Program-made: the position numbers and the translations under genes
Notes under the pieces: generated by a model
What the model was told of the DNA's origin: nothing
What the model saw: the letters and a program-made list of their open reading frames with translations, nothing else
Databases searched by the model: none
NCBI RefSeq assembly: GCF_024679095.1
Contig: NC_066512.1
Location: 7,893,024 to 7,957,023 of the forward strand
Direction: 5' to 3'
From: Eriocheir sinensis
Taxonomy: Eukaryota > Arthropoda > Malacostraca > Decapoda > Varunidae
DNA: 64,000 nucleotides
Shown: positions 44,131 to 55,880 of the stretch, in pieces
Position numbering within the stretch: the first letter of the stretch is position 1
Layout of the letters: every line of letters begins with the position of its first letter

Positions 44131-45160
44131 ACCCAGATAATCTATTTCAGAGAGACACCAACACAATAACACGCAGCAACGTTATGAAGTTAAAGGGAAA
44201 CCGATGTAACACATTGGCGCGCAGAAGTTATTTCAATAATAGAGTCGTTGATCACTGGAATAGACTCCCACCGTCAGTAATTAGCGCACAGAGTATTAAT
44301 AGCTTCAAGTCCTCCTTGGATAAGTACTTCAGGGATTCAAAATTTTACTGACCCTTTTTCATATGTTTCAGGCAGACTGCAACACGAGTACAACCTGAAG
44401 ACATATTATTTTCCCCCACAGCTTAGATTACAAGCAGCAACATACACTTCAGCAACCTGCAATTTGTAGAAGAACTAGCTGGTGATGGAGTAGGCTACGT
44501 TGGAGTGAAGCTGATCGAATGAGAGTCGAAGCAAAATTGAAAAAGGCTATCAAAGGATTCATTGGAGAAGACGACTCTGATGAGTGAGGTATGGGAACAG
44601 TAAGGTTAACAGGGTGCTGGAGTGTACGCCCGTACCGAAGGTAAACGAGGACCAAGCCTCTACCTGTAACTCCTGAAACTACATCTCACCACATCGTGAG
44701 GAGTCCAATTAAAAGGATTTTTACCCGTTTATAATCTAGTAACTAGTCTTACGAAGCCTATGTAAAGAAACTAGCTTTTAGAATACTATCTTTTATAATG
44801 TTTTTAAGAATCAACTACATGCACTGTTTATTCTTACTCTATTTATATTTCACGACTGTAGTGTATTCTTACTCTAATTCTACTTCACGACTGAAGTGTT
44901 AAGGGTAGCAATTTCCTCTTATTTATCTCTTTACTGTAAAAATTCCATGTCCCTCTCTTCCTTAAAAGCACATGGTGTTCTCTTCTAACTATTTCCTGCC
45001 GGCACGTTGCCGGAGGGAGAGGTGGGTGGGGAGGAGCCTTCACCTATTCTGTCCTATCCTACCACACATGGATTACTAGTAGTAGCGGTAGTAGAGAGAT
45101 ACCCTCGCCATAGACCGCCAGGGCTTCTGGTGTCTGTTCTTCCTATGTATGCCTATGTAC
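44131..45160 (+). pseudogene. CR1-type LINE 3' end, plus strand, with long 3' region
   Basis: 44131-44351 reads DTNTITRSNVMKLKGNRCNT, RSYFNNRVVDHWNRLPPSVI and QSINSFKSSLDKYF to a stop, the standard CR1 C-terminus. At 44990-45160 the bases TTTCCTGCCGGCAC, GGAGGGAGAGG and GTGGGGAGGAGCCTTC match the 3' UTR of CR1-2 (55715-55870). About 500 extra bases between the two (44360-44880) have no counterpart in CR1-2 and are an insertion of unknown origin. Confidence 0.78.
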
Positions 45161-45670
45161 AGTCTTAAATCGGTTGAATGTGATCGGCGCCTTTGACAAC
45201 CCTGTAGACCCGTGGAATATCTTTAGACGTGAAGTTATCCGAGATGCAATGGAGAGCAATGGAGAACATCCAAGGTCGAAAAGGGGTTTTACCTCGGGGG
45301 AGACATTAGAGACGGTCGAAGAGAGTCGCGTTGCCAGGCTTCCTGGGAATCTAACCTAATATAGAGAAGTACGGTACATAACGGATGGTTAGAACTCTCT
45401 TGAGGAGATAGTATATGACGAGGCATGTCACGAGTCCAACTGAGGGAATTAAGAATTACTTCAATGCTAATGATTCGCGACCTGCTAATCGAGCACAGAG
45501 AAAGAACAACAAATGGTTATCTCGTTTCAGGCATGAATGGGCAAAAAGACTCGTTGGGATAAGTAATTAAAAAAAATATATACATGGATCATCAAAGCAG
45601 TCACCTTCAAATCTCAATGTTAAATATAATAATAGATGCTGATCCATCGATTTAACGAAACATGTACCTA
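45161..45670 (+). pseudogene. RTE-like LINE, second copy, strongly decayed
   Basis: The 61-codon frame at 45174 (VDPWNIFRREVIRDAMESNG, GFTSGETLETVEESRVARLP) aligns with 40650-40830 of the first copy (VELWDTFKRE, SGFASAETLENIEENHAARL). Similarity continues with stops to about 45660 (TTCAATGCTAATGATTCGCG, GATGCTGATCCATCGA). Confidence 0.8.
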
Positions 45671-45688
45671 TCTCTTTTATCTTTGGTG

Positions 45689-46026
45689 AGGCGGTGGCTG
45701 AGTCGTCAGAGTAACGGCCCCGTGTTCAGGAGGACGCGAGTTCAATCCCCGCCCGGTGCCACCAAGCTGGGATTTTTCAGCCGCCGCCGAGTGGCTTAAA
45801 ACTACCCACATGCTGTCCAGAAGACCACCTATCAACCCGGGCTCTAGATTCTAGGATCAAAGATGAGCTCTGGGAGGGCAGTATGAGTCAATGCAAGATG
45901 GCGCCACTATAAACACTCGCCTGCGCCAGAAAAGGCTGGGCCGACCATCAGGACCCACCGGAAAGAACCCTTGGGCCGACCATCAGGATCCACCGGAAAG
46001 AAGCCTACCGGCGCAATAGGCCGCAA

Positions 46027-46063
<37 letters not shown>
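45689..46063 (+). mobile_element. SINE-A, full-length copy
   Basis: AGGCGGTGGCTGAGTCGTCA head, GAGTTCAATCCCCGCCC box B, CTTAAAACTACCCACATGCT, GCAAGATGGCGCCACTATAA, doubled GGCCGACCATCAGG, GCGCAATAGGCCGCAATGTA and a poly(A) of about 33. The long uninterrupted tail suggests a comparatively young copy. Confidence 0.93.
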
Positions 46064-46065
<2 letters not shown>

Positions 46066-46838
46066 GTGTGGACAAGGACCCGCTAAAATAACTGGCCAAC
46101 TTTCCTCTCCTGGCGATGTGGTAGTGACACGCCAGACACTCGTCGACAGGCCAGCTTCGGTAACCTTTGGTGTTGTAACCAGTCTGTCGGCAACTCTCCC
46201 CCCCTTTCCCTTCCACATACCCCGCCCCGTTATCACGGGCTGAAGGGCAGAATCTAAGAGGGAAATAGTAAAAAAAAAAAAAAAAAAAGAATGATAGAGG
46301 AGGAGGAAGGGGAGAGCAGGGAAGATAACAAAAAACGAAGAAAATGCGAAGTTATTGTAAGACTATGGACGATAAGCCAGAAGAAAGCGAGGAAAGTATT
46401 AAAAAAAAAAAGAAAGGCAAACGAACAGATGAAAAATAAATGATTTAGTGGGCGTGGAGGATAGAAAAAAGAAGAGCAATAAAACAAATATGTGTCACAT
46501 TCATTTGATATTGACACTCTCTCCTCAAACATCAATTACTTTTCATGTAAAGAACAATTAATCTGACCAGATACACCCTTAGCCTTCCCCTTTCTTGGTC
46601 CCTCATTCTTTTACTTTACTTTTTATTTCCTTCCTGCCTAATTTTTTCCCTTCCTTCCACTCCTTTCATTCTGCCAGAGATTATTGGAAAGAGATGATTC
46701 ACCAGGATTTGCCCGGCTGATTTAATCTTATCGGAAGACTGAAAAATATCCCAGTTTTTCATAACTGAGAATGCGGAGGTATTCCATCGGGAGGTGGATG
46801 AAGACGAGAAGGAAATGGAGGAGGAGGAGGAAGTGGAG
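46064..46838. other. No gene seen
   Basis: Includes an A run at about 46270-46288 and purine-rich sequence. No coding frame is supported. Confidence 0.5.
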
Positions 46839-47033
46839 TTTTTTTTTTTCTTTACGTGTTCGCCTATAGCGCCGGTAGGCTTTCTTCAGGGCCCTTTGTG
46901 GTCGGCCCAAGCCCGTCATGGTACAGGCTATTTTTATAGTGGCGCCATTTATTCTAGGCTCATGCTGCCCCCTGGAACTCATTCTTGATTCACTTGGACG
47001 GAAATCACGCTAACCACTCAGCCACCGCCCTCC
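46839..47033 (-). mobile_element. SINE-A, internally deleted copy
   Basis: In reverse orientation: T run, CGCCTATAGCGCCGGTAGGC, GGTCGGCCCAAGCCCG, TATTTTTATAGTGGCGCCAT, CTCATGCTGCCCCCTGGAAC and CACTCAGCCACCGCC at the tRNA-like edge. The central body and most of the tRNA-like head, with box B, are missing. Confidence 0.87.
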
Positions 47034-48527
47034 CAAAGAAAAAAGAGGACGAGAAGAGAGGAGGAGGAGAAAGAGGATGAAAAAGAGGAGGAGGGGGAGG
47101 AAAAGAGGAGGAAACAGACCGGTGAAAATTCTCTCTCCTTTTATTGTCCGTTCCTCTCTTATACTAGATATCTTTTTCCACAGAACTTTTTCAATTTTCG
47201 TTTTCTTGAAGAACAAACAGCCTTGTTAGGGGAGCTAATGAGTCGGTGTTTGATCTTCCAGTGTTACCTTATAGGTCAAGGAGGGGGAGGAAGAGGGAAA
47301 AATAGATGGAGTGAAGTGGAAAGGATTGGAGAGAAGAAAGACGTAAACATTCAGGGATTGGTGATCAAGCAACATAAGGCCTGTTGATTAATCAAGATGA
47401 CTCCTTTCGTGATATAATCTATTCGTTAGGTATTTTAATGAACTGCAGAATATAATAAAGCACTTGCTGTACCTACGCACCAAACATGTGACAGGTAATA
47501 TAATCATGTTCTGCAGCTCACATACATTAATTTTAAGTGGACAATATTACCATTATACGTTCTACTCTTCGTGTGTAAATCTTTCAGGACATTATCCTTT
47601 ACACTCATACACTATTTTTTTGGCCATCAGTATTTACTTCATATATGTATTATTTATTTTTTTCTCTTTCTTCAAGCGAGAAGTCTTTCAGATGATGCGG
47701 TGAGGAAAAAAGCTAGAAAATTATCAAAAGTATAAGCAGAGGACTATGAATCAAACAACAAACTAATGACATAAGACTCGCACTCAATGTCTGCATCGCC
47801 TCTAAGTGTTAATATCTTTAATATCATGTACTTGTATATATATGACCAGACTCACCGGCTCCAATTGTTCATGGATTTATAAATAAGTGGCCAGAAGCCC
47901 GTTGCACCACCACGGTATCGGCTCCTCCGCGGCCAAACCCAATCCCAGCTGTCAGCCGCGTGCTCCATCAACAATCTGTCTTGTGAACGTCAAGTCACCA
48001 TCACCATAAATCTGTTTCCCTCACACGGCAGAAACACCAGAAGGGAAAAAATTGAAGGTTGAAAGATGGGAGGGTAGCAAGGGGAGGAAAGGACAACCAC
48101 TGTTTTTCCGTTAGTTATATGGTTTACACAGAGTAAAATAAAGAAAATAAAGGCAGTTTATTCTAACGAGGTCTCCTAAGCTCCGCCCACAGGTAACGGG
48201 ACGATATCAGAGCGAAGCAAACATAACCTCAGGTACCAACTAATTAAACCCATCAATGTAAATTTTCTGCTATATATAGTGTATGTCACTGTATCAAGCA
48301 CAGCTTACATAAGTACTTGCCACACAATATTTTTCCATTATAGAAATGTACCTAAAATGCATTAATGTTTCGGTTTTCAACGTTTGTTTGATTTGCAGTA
48401 GTACCAACACTACACGGAAAGATTGTTTCGAAGGGGGAAGAGAAACTAGGGTTTGAAAATATCTCTTCACGGAAACACACTCTCTAAGCGACGCTTCGAC
48501 GAAGAGGGAAGAGGTTCACTGAAAACT
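47034..48527. other. AT-rich stretch with no gene seen
   Basis: Purine-rich at 47034-47110 and 47270-47340, otherwise AT-rich. I see no domain, RNA gene or repeat that I recognise. Confidence 0.55.
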
Positions 48528-48640
48528 CCGCCGTTAGGCCACTCGGCGATGACTGAAACATCCCAGCTTGTTGCAACAGGCGGGTTGCGAACCCACGTCG
48601 CCCTGGACGCGGCGCCGTCACGCTATCCACTCGCATAAGG
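48528..48640 (-). mobile_element. SINE-A, head only, minus strand
   Basis: Reverse orientation: GGATAGCGTGACGGCGCCGC, GTGGGTTCGCAACCCGC (box B-like) and AAGCTGGGATGTTTCAGTCA followed by GCCGAGTGGC on the minus strand. The 3' half is absent and the copy is diverged. Confidence 0.75.
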
Positions 48641-49354
48641 GTATTGTATATCATTATAGAATGAGCAAATTATTGAAAATGAAAAAATATAATAATTTTA
48701 CAAATCATCACCACAAAACGCTCAAAAGTTTGAGTTTCTCCCTATGTTGATTGCTTTTGAAACCTACCCAGCTAATCCAACTCGACGAGTCACCTATTAC
48801 CCCTCGGCCTATTGTTTATTGTAACTAAAGTGTCTTCATGTTGCTCAGGCAACTTTTTCATAAAGGAATATCAAAGGGACATATTAACGGTTCTCTTTTT
48901 TTTTTTTTTTTTTTTTGAGGGAGTGGGGTGGAGAAACAGCACGTATAAATCTGTCACGTTAATTTTATTCTGCTTCTAGGTTTCCTTCTTGATTACTGAA
49001 AAAAAAAATGAGATCCGGACAGGCGGACTAGAGGAAGCGAGGAAAAGCTAAATAGCGTGTGAAGAAAGCAAAGTTAAGTTATAGGAGCCCAGCACGATAG
49101 CACCGTCGCCCGAGGTTGCCGTCACCGAGCAAGTCGTCATGCCAAAGTCTTGTAAGAGTGCCATGGTCAGGCCATGTCGGGGCAGCCCGGCGAGAGGGGC
49201 GCAAGGCACCGTCACACAACGTGCCTCGAATCCACAGCGATTTGCCAGAACAATCCCGGCGGCTCGGAGGCGATCGACAAAAATGAGTTTGCCTACGACT
49301 GAAAAGTACTTGAAATCAATCGTTATTTAGTTACTGGGTCCCTTACATAAACTT
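48641..49354. other. No gene seen
   Basis: AT-rich, with a T run at 48897-48916. A GC-richer block at 49090-49290 has a 63-codon frame with no recognisable motif. Confidence 0.5.
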
Positions 49355-49569
49355 TTGCCTGATCCTTTTACTCCTGCCCGGGTCACGAGGTTTGCTCTTA
49401 GTCAAAACGATCTTGTTATTAATCCTATGATTTTTTATACTACAAAATTCTCACGATGTTTTCTTCGGTCGTTGACAAATTTATGGAATCAGTTACCCAA
49501 TGAAATTGTCCCTTCTGCAGACATTTCTACATTTAAGTCTCGTGTGAATGTCTTTTTGAAACAGTAATT
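49355..49569 (+). pseudogene. C-terminal fragment of an unassigned LINE
   Basis: The 70-codon frame ends RSLTNLWNQLPNEIVPSADI, STFKSRVNVFLKQ and a stop. The pattern (LWN.LP...I.......FK..VN.FL) is that of the end of many LINE RT proteins. It is not close to any of the other LINE families in the window. The upstream part is absent. Confidence 0.55.
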
Positions 49570-50900
49570 TTATTTTTCCTATTTTTGGCGTTGACTGGCC
49601 AGTTTCTTAACTATTTGTTGCCTTTGCTTCTCTCCAGTACCTTTTGGTATTTTGTGTGGTTCAACTTGTTGCATCTGCACCTTGGAGGGAGGCTTTGGTA
49701 GCTTATCATGATAATAATAATAATAATGACTCAAAAGTAATCTCCTTCCACGGGCTGAGGCAACGAAGAACACGAGAGATAAGCATCGCAGGCCGTAATA
49801 CAGCTGTTCACAGCCATTTTTTAGTAATGATGTACCCCATCATCCTGAATATGATGAAGAAAATAGTTTATATTACCGTAATCCTTCTTAATGTATACCT
49901 AACTTTTATATGAAGCTAAAATTGGAACCCTACTTTTGTAATTATGAATAAGAGTTCCGTGATGCTTTATACGAAAATATATTGCATTTATCATAAAACG
50001 CTAGTATTTTGATGACTATCTCGTATCCTAAAGTTTTCCTTGCATGGAATATGAGTTACCTGTTGAGGACCACTGGTCTAACAGGACATATTAAAAGAAC
50101 TGAAAAGCTCCACACCCATCGCTATTCAATAGACGAAGTTTCAATACATGATATGATTCTCTGTGTGCAGGTAACCGAAATCTATACCTATATTTACAAG
50201 AAAGAATATTAAAGAAACAAATCGGAATAAAAATAAATTTCATTTCTAGCTCTGAAGTCAAGTACAAGAGATATGAAAGATACACACAATGATGCCACAC
50301 TTACTACAATCAGCAGGAGATATACAAAATGAACCACGGCTACTCATACAGCATCTTCACCGCCAATAAACGCAACCCGAAATTGACGTCTCTCCCGGCC
50401 TCCCGTTTTTTTTTACTTTTGTTCGGAGCAGCGTCTAGCGAGCTTTTTTGTTGTTGTTTTCGTTTTTTGCAATTGAACTCCTTCCCTTGCTGTAAAAAGA
50501 AAAAGACTTTGTCCCTTGACAAGCTGGCTTCCTGCCCTCTCATTCTGCATAATTTCCACCTCGGCCTTTTCATTTTTCGTTACTTTTCTTCTCACAAGTA
50601 TAATAACTTCAAACATTCATTTCCTCCCTTGCATAGTCTTATAATTTCTGTGCCTGCCTTCCTCCCCCTCCTTCTTCTTCACCATTATATTCTTCTCTTT
50701 CTCCTCCTCCTCTTCCTTGAATTGCATAAACCTTTTCTCCTTATCGCATTCTTACTCCCTACCCTCTTTTCTTCCTCTTACTTCTCTTTTTATTTTTTGT
50801 CTCTGCCTCCTCCTCCTCCTCCTCTTCTTAGGGTTTCTCCTCTTCCTCTTCCTTTCCCGCACAAGCACGTGCGTTAACCTCCCCCCCCCCACACACACAC
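49570..50900. other. No gene seen; pyrimidine-rich before J4
   Basis: AT-rich, with an (AAT)n tract at about 49711-49728. From 50380 the plus strand becomes strongly pyrimidine-rich, ending in a C run and (AC)n at 50880-50900. A LINE-J-like 3' phrase (GCTGTAAAAAGAAAAAG, about 50490) preceded by TTTTTGCAATTGAACTCCTT may be a small 3'-end remnant of LINE-J at about 50400-50505. Confidence 0.5.
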
Positions 50901-52112
50901 CTATTGTCCTTAGAAACTGTGCCTCCGTGCTGTCACCCTGCCTGGTCAAACTCTTACGCCTCTGCCTGTCAACATCTACCTTTCCCTCCTGCTGGAAGTA
51001 TGCCTTCATACAGCCTGTGCCTAAGAAGGGTGACCGTTCCAATCCCTCAAACTACCGTCCAATAGCTTTACTTTCGTGTCTATCTAAATCTTTTGAATCA
51101 GTCCTTAACCGGAAGATTCAAAAGCACCTTTCCACTTCTGACCTTCTCTCTGACCGCCAGTATGGATTCCGCAAGGGGCGTTCTACTGGTGATCTCCTTG
51201 CCTTCCTAACTGACTCTTGGTCATCCTCTCTTAGACGTTTCGGTGAAACCTTTGCTATTGCGCTGGACATATCAAAAGCTTTTGATAGTGTCTGGCACAA
51301 ATCTTTGCTTTCCAAACTACCCTCGTTCGGTTTCTATCCTTCTCTCTGTACCTTTATCTCCAGTTTCCTTTCTGACCGTTCTATTTCTGCTGTGGTGGAC
51401 GGTCACTGTTTTTCCCCTAAACCTATTAACAGTGGTATCCCACAGGGTGCTGTCCTATCTCCCACTCTCTTTCTGTTGTTCATTGATGATCTTCTTTCCA
51501 AAACGAACTATCCTTTCCATTCTTACGCCGATGACTCCACTCTGCATTACTCAACTTCTTTTAATAGAAGACCCACCATACAGGAACTTAACGATTCAAG
51601 GCTGGAGGCAACAGAACGCTTAGCCTCAGACCTTACTATTATTTCCGATTGGGGCAAGAGGAACCTGGTGTCCTTCAACGCCTCAAAAACACAGTTTCTC
51701 CACCTATCTACTCGACACAATCTTCCAAACAACTATCCACTATTCTTTGACAACACTCATCTATCACCTTCCTCAACACTAAACATCCTCGGTCTATCCT
51801 TAACTCAAAATCTCAACTGGAAACTTCATATCTCATCTCTTACTAAATCAGCTTCCTCGAGGCTGGGCGTTCTGTACCGTCTCCGCCAGTTCTTCTCCCC
51901 CGCACAGTTGCTATCCATTTACAGGGGCCTTGTCCGCCCTCGTATGGAGTATGCATCTCATGTGTGGGGGGGGTCCACTCACACAGCTCTCCTTGACAGA
52001 GTGGAGTCAAAGGCTCTTCGTCTCATCAGCTCTCCTCTTCATACTGATAGTCTTTTACCTCTCAAATTCCGCCGCCATGTTGCCTCTCTTTCCATCTTCT
52101 ATCGATATTTAG
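50901..52112 (+). pseudogene. LINE-J copy J4, RT part (5'-truncated)
   Basis: The frame is open from the truncation point without a stop: IVLRNCASVLSPCLVKLLRL, KKGDRSNPSNYRPIALLS, DRQYGFRKGRSTGDLLAFL, ALDISKAFDSVWHKSLLSKL, NSGIPQGAVLSPTLFLLFID, HSYADDSTLHYSTSFN, ASKTQFLHLSTRHN, NILGLSLTQNLNWKLHISSL and RPRMEYASHVWGGSTHTALL. All RT blocks, including the YADD box, are intact. It is cut at YRY by CR1-2. The 5' junction lies at (AC)n and the 3' end of the copy (56255) also runs into (CA)n. Confidence 0.92.
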
Positions 52113-52115
52113 GCA

Positions 52116-52742
52116 ACCAAGGACTTACTGACCCCCACTGCCTTCAATAGGTTCCAGGTGCTGGCAGACACCATGGAGGATGAGTTCGAGACTCGCCTAG
52201 TTGGGGACTCCATGATGCGTGGCCGGCTGGTTGAGTTCTGTGGTCGTTCATCAAACGGCCGCAGAAAACGTTACTGCTATCCAGGTGCCAGACTGGACGA
52301 CATCACCGCAGCGTGCGATGATGTCACGAGAAATGCCGACCGAAACACCCTCTTTGTCATTCACGCGGGGACAAATGACGTAAAGACAACCCTTTCTGAG
52401 GAACTGCTTGAGAAATACCGCCGCATGATCAAGCAGTATAAACGTAAAACGGATGCCAGTAACATCATAATCTCAGGAATCCTCCCGAGGGTCGGTGCCG
52501 AATCTAGCTTTTACAATAAGGCCTTCAGCACAAACAACAGACTTCAGTCCCTTTGCTCACAAGAAAACGTCCAGTTCGTTAACTTGTGGAACAATTTTTA
52601 CTACGATTCAGACTTGTTCCTTCCTGATGGCATTCACTTAAACCCTGTTGGAGCAGCCCGTTTCGGGAGGCTGCTCTGTGACCAAGTGGCTCTTCGAAAG
52701 CCAAAAAACGCGGAGGCGAGAACACCAGCAGCTCCACTGTAA
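52116..52742 (+). CDS. CR1-2 ORF1, SGNH esterase domain (N-terminally truncated)
   Basis: The frame enters at ATKDLLTPTAFNRFQVLADT and stays open to TAA at 52740-52742. It shows the SGNH/GDSL blocks in order: LVGDSMMRGRLVEFCG (nucleophile Ser in GDS), VIHAGTNDVKTT (block III, Asn), IIISGILPRVG and FLPDGIHLNPVGAARFGRLL (Asp and His of the triad). ORF1 proteins of CR1 elements carry such an esterase after a zinc finger. The zinc finger and linker were lost in the 5' truncation. The first internal ATG is at 52158. All catalytic residues are kept. The domain may bind or modify lipid or acyl groups, but its role in retrotransposition is not known. Confidence 0.88.
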   Translation, partial: TKDLLTPTAFNRFQVLADTMEDEFETRLVGDSMMRGRLVEFCGRSSNGRRKRYCYPGARLDDITAACDDVTRNADRNTLFVIHAGTNDVKTTLSEELLEKYRRMIKQYKRKTDASNIIISGILPRVGAESSFYNKAFSTNNRLQSLCSQENVQFVNLWNNFYYDSDLFLPDGIHLNPVGAARFGRLLCDQVALRKPKNAEARTPAAPL

Positions 52743-55579
52743 GGGAGCACTCAACCCGCAAAACTCCCGACTCGAATCACATTAAAGCTTGCTATGTAAA
52801 CGCTCGTAGCCTACGTAACAAATTTGAAGACTTAGAAGTCCTCGCAGCTACAAATCATTATCACATCATCGGAGTCACAGAATCTTGGATAGACACTTCT
52901 AATAGAGATTTCATTGCGGAATATAGATTACCGGGTTATACCATCTTTAGTCATGAAAGAGAGAACAGACAGGGTGGAGGCGTTATCTTTTATATCCACA
53001 ACTCTCTCCATCTAGTATCCGTGAAAACAGATTTTATAACCAATGTAGACACGGTCTTCATTGAAATTAAAAATAAATCTCGTAAAATAGTAATTGGACT
53101 TATCTACAGACCGCCAAGGCAGACTCTTGATATCGACCACGCATTAAGTGAATTATTATTAGAAACAAGTAGCAGTTGCGAGGCAGTAATTGTTGGGGAC
53201 TTTAACTTGCCAGTGAAAAGATGGGGTGAACCGTTGAACTGTCATACAGGGCTCGACCTGTACACAAATTTACTAGAAAGTGATTTGCATCAACACGTTC
53301 AAAAACCGACTCGGGAAAATAATATACTTGACCTTATCTTTTCAACGACAGCTGATCTAGTTAACGAAGTAAATGTTGGTCCAATTTTTAGTTCTAGCGA
53401 TCACCGAACAATCACATTCAGCATCAATATGAAAGAAAGTAAAGTAACTCCTAGTAAAGAAAAGGTGCCTGATTATCAGAGAGCGAATTTCGTAAGACTC
53501 CGATCAATTATAAATAATTCTGACTGGACTGAAATCACGGCGGAAACAGATATTGATAAATCTTGGGGGGCCTTCACCACAATATTGAACAATGCCATAA
53601 GCATATGCGTACCCTATCGTAACAGACGTTCAGCTTCTAAGAAGAAACCCAAATGGTGGAATAACGAAATTCAAAATAGCCTATCTCTTAAAAAATGCGT
53701 ATACAGTAGATACATATCAACTCAGAGCGAGGCTGACAAACTAGAGTTGGACAGAATTCGCCGCGAAACCAAGAAATTAATAAAACGAAGCAAGAAAAAT
53801 CTTGAAGAATATATTACGGAAACAAGTAAATCTAATCCTAAAGAATTTTTTAGCTATGTAAATAATAAAAAGTCACTCACTTGTGGTATCGGACCGCTTG
53901 CTAATGAAAATGGTAACCACACGAACGATGAAAATGAAATGGCTACAATCCTAAATAACTTTTTCGCATCCGTATTTACCGACGAAGATTGTTTATCACC
54001 TCAACCGCCGGAGGTTAGAAGGGCCGAAAAGATGTTAAGTAGCGTACTCATCGTAGAAAGTGACATTTTACGCACAACTGAAAAGATTAAAGTAAGCAAA
54101 GCTCCTGGTCCAGACAAAATTACCCCTAGGGTCTTAAAAGAAATCAAACATCAAATTTGTAAACCGCTCTCCATCATATTCAATAAATCTTTAACAGCTG
54201 GAAAAGTTCCGTCGGATTGGAAACTTGCAAATGTCACACCAATTTTCGAAAAGGGGGACAACTCTCATCCAGGAAACTATCGACCGATTAGCCTGACATC
54301 TATTGTTTGTAAGTTAATGGAGACTATCATTCGCGACAATATGGTGAAATTCTTCGAAGAAAATAATATAATAAATAATTCGCGACATGGCTTCCGTAGT
54401 AAACATTCGTGTTTGACTAACTTACTTGATTTTTTTCACTATATTTTTGAGGTGTTCGATGAAAGCAGATCAGTAGATATCATATATCTGGATTTTCAAA
54501 AGGCATTTGACAAGGTCCCCCACCAACGACTGCTCAGCAAACTACTGGCGCACGGTATCTCGGGTAACATTCACAATTGGCTTGCGGACTGGCACTCTGA
54601 GCGGAAAGAGAGAGTAGTTCTAAACGGTGTTACATCTAACTGGCTCGATGTCAAAAGCGGCGTACCTCAAGGATCAGTGCTTGGCCCCATGCCCTTCTTA
54701 ATTTATGTTAATGATATCGATGATGGGCTCACTTGCAAAGTATCAAAATTTGCTGATGACACAAAAATTGTTAGTAAAGTAACCGCGACACTCGACGAAG
54801 AAGCTTTACAATCAGATATAGATCGACTTGCACGTTGGGCCAATCAATGGCAAATGAAATTTAACGTTGACAAATGTAAAGTGTTGCACATCGGAAAAAA
54901 TAACAATCGCGTTCGATACGTAATGAATGGCCAACGACTTTCTGCAGTGAGTAAAGAAAAGGATCTTGGAATCATTATATCAAGCGATTTAAAGCCCGGT
55001 CAGCATTGTTCATAGGTAGTTAAAACTGCAAACAAATTGGTTGGCTTCATCGGACGAGTCTTTAATAATAAATCGGAAAAAGTAATATTAAAACTGTTTA
55101 ATTCGTTGGTTCGACCCCGTCTAGAGTACTGTGTACAGTTTTGGTCTCCCTACTACAGAAAAGACATGGAAAAGTTGGAACGGGTCCAACGAAAAGTAAC
55201 AAAGATGATTCCTAGGTTGAGAAATTTGTCATATGAACAAAGGCTTAAAGAAATAAATTTATTCAGCCTATCAAAACGAAGAATGCGAGGCGATCTAATA
55301 GAAGTGTTTAAAATGTTTAAAGGATTCAGTGATATTAATGCGGAAGATTACTTTACAATTGATCGATCAAATAGAACAAGAAGAAATCACAATTTGAAGA
55401 TAAGTGGTAAAAGATTCTCGTCGCACGAAGCTAAACACTTCTTCTTCAATCGAGTTGTTAATGTTTGGAACTCTCTACCCTGTGATGTCGTTGATAGTAC
55501 AACAGTTACGGCCTTCAAGAATAGATTAGACAAGTGTTTTGAATCCAACCAGCAATTAAGATATTACTCATTGTCGTAA
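52682..55579 (+). pseudogene. CR1-2 ORF2, AP endonuclease and reverse transcriptase with one nonsense codon
   Basis: The frame overlaps the end of ORF1 and is open from 52682. The first ATG is only at 53021, inside the endonuclease. Endonuclease blocks: CYVNARSLRNKF, IIGVTESWID, GGGVIFYIHN, IGLIYRPPRQ, AVIVGDFNLPVKRWG and FSSSDHRTITFS. RT blocks: [94 protein letters not shown] and VSKFADDTKIVSK (catalytic FADD), then KEKDLGIIISSDLK. One TAG at 55012-55014 (TCA TAG GTA) breaks the frame. The remaining part (SLVRPRLEYCVQFWSPYYRK, VWNSLPCDVVD) is in the same frame to 55579. No other disruption is seen. Confidence 0.92.
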
Positions 55580-55880
55580 TAACGTTAAGTTCTTTCGAAT
55601 ACTGGTGTCCTTGTCCGTTTTTATCGCCCGGTTAGTGGTAGCAGTAATGGTAGTTCTTTCCTTTTTCCTACATAAATTCCATGCAGTTTTTCCATGCTGA
55701 ATGGTTCTTTTTCCTTTCCTGCCAGCTTTGGCTGGAGGGATGGGGGGGTGGGGAGGAGCCTTCGCCTTTGCTGTCCTTCATCTTCCACCTTTGATTAGAT
55801 AGTTAGTGTAGCTTGTCACAAACATCCTCGTAAGGACCAGCAGGTCTGCTGTTGTTTGTTCTTTCTTTGTGTTTTTTTGT

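Larger units (their letters stand above)
52113..55880 (+). mobile_element. CR1-2, nearly intact CR1-type LINE inserted in J4
   Basis: This is a 5'-truncated CR1 that starts inside ORF1. The flanks TCGATATTT (left) and TGATATTTTC (right) give a target duplication GATATTT of about 7 bases. It holds the esterase part of ORF1, a complete ORF2 with a single nonsense codon, and a 3' UTR of about 300 bases with TCCTGCCAGC, GGTGGGGAGGAGCC and a TTCTTTCTTTGTGT end. It is the youngest-looking coding element in the window. Confidence 0.93.

Noticed and set aside
50717..50900. N-terminal extension with a signal-like hydrophobic head fused to the J4 reverse transcriptase
   Set aside because: It is a chance open frame through pyrimidine-rich sequence before the 5' truncation point of J4. 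No other LINE-J copy has it.
52158..52742. Host SGNH/GDSL hydrolase gene
   Set aside because: It is followed immediately by CR1 ORF2 and has a homologue in the same place in CR1-1.
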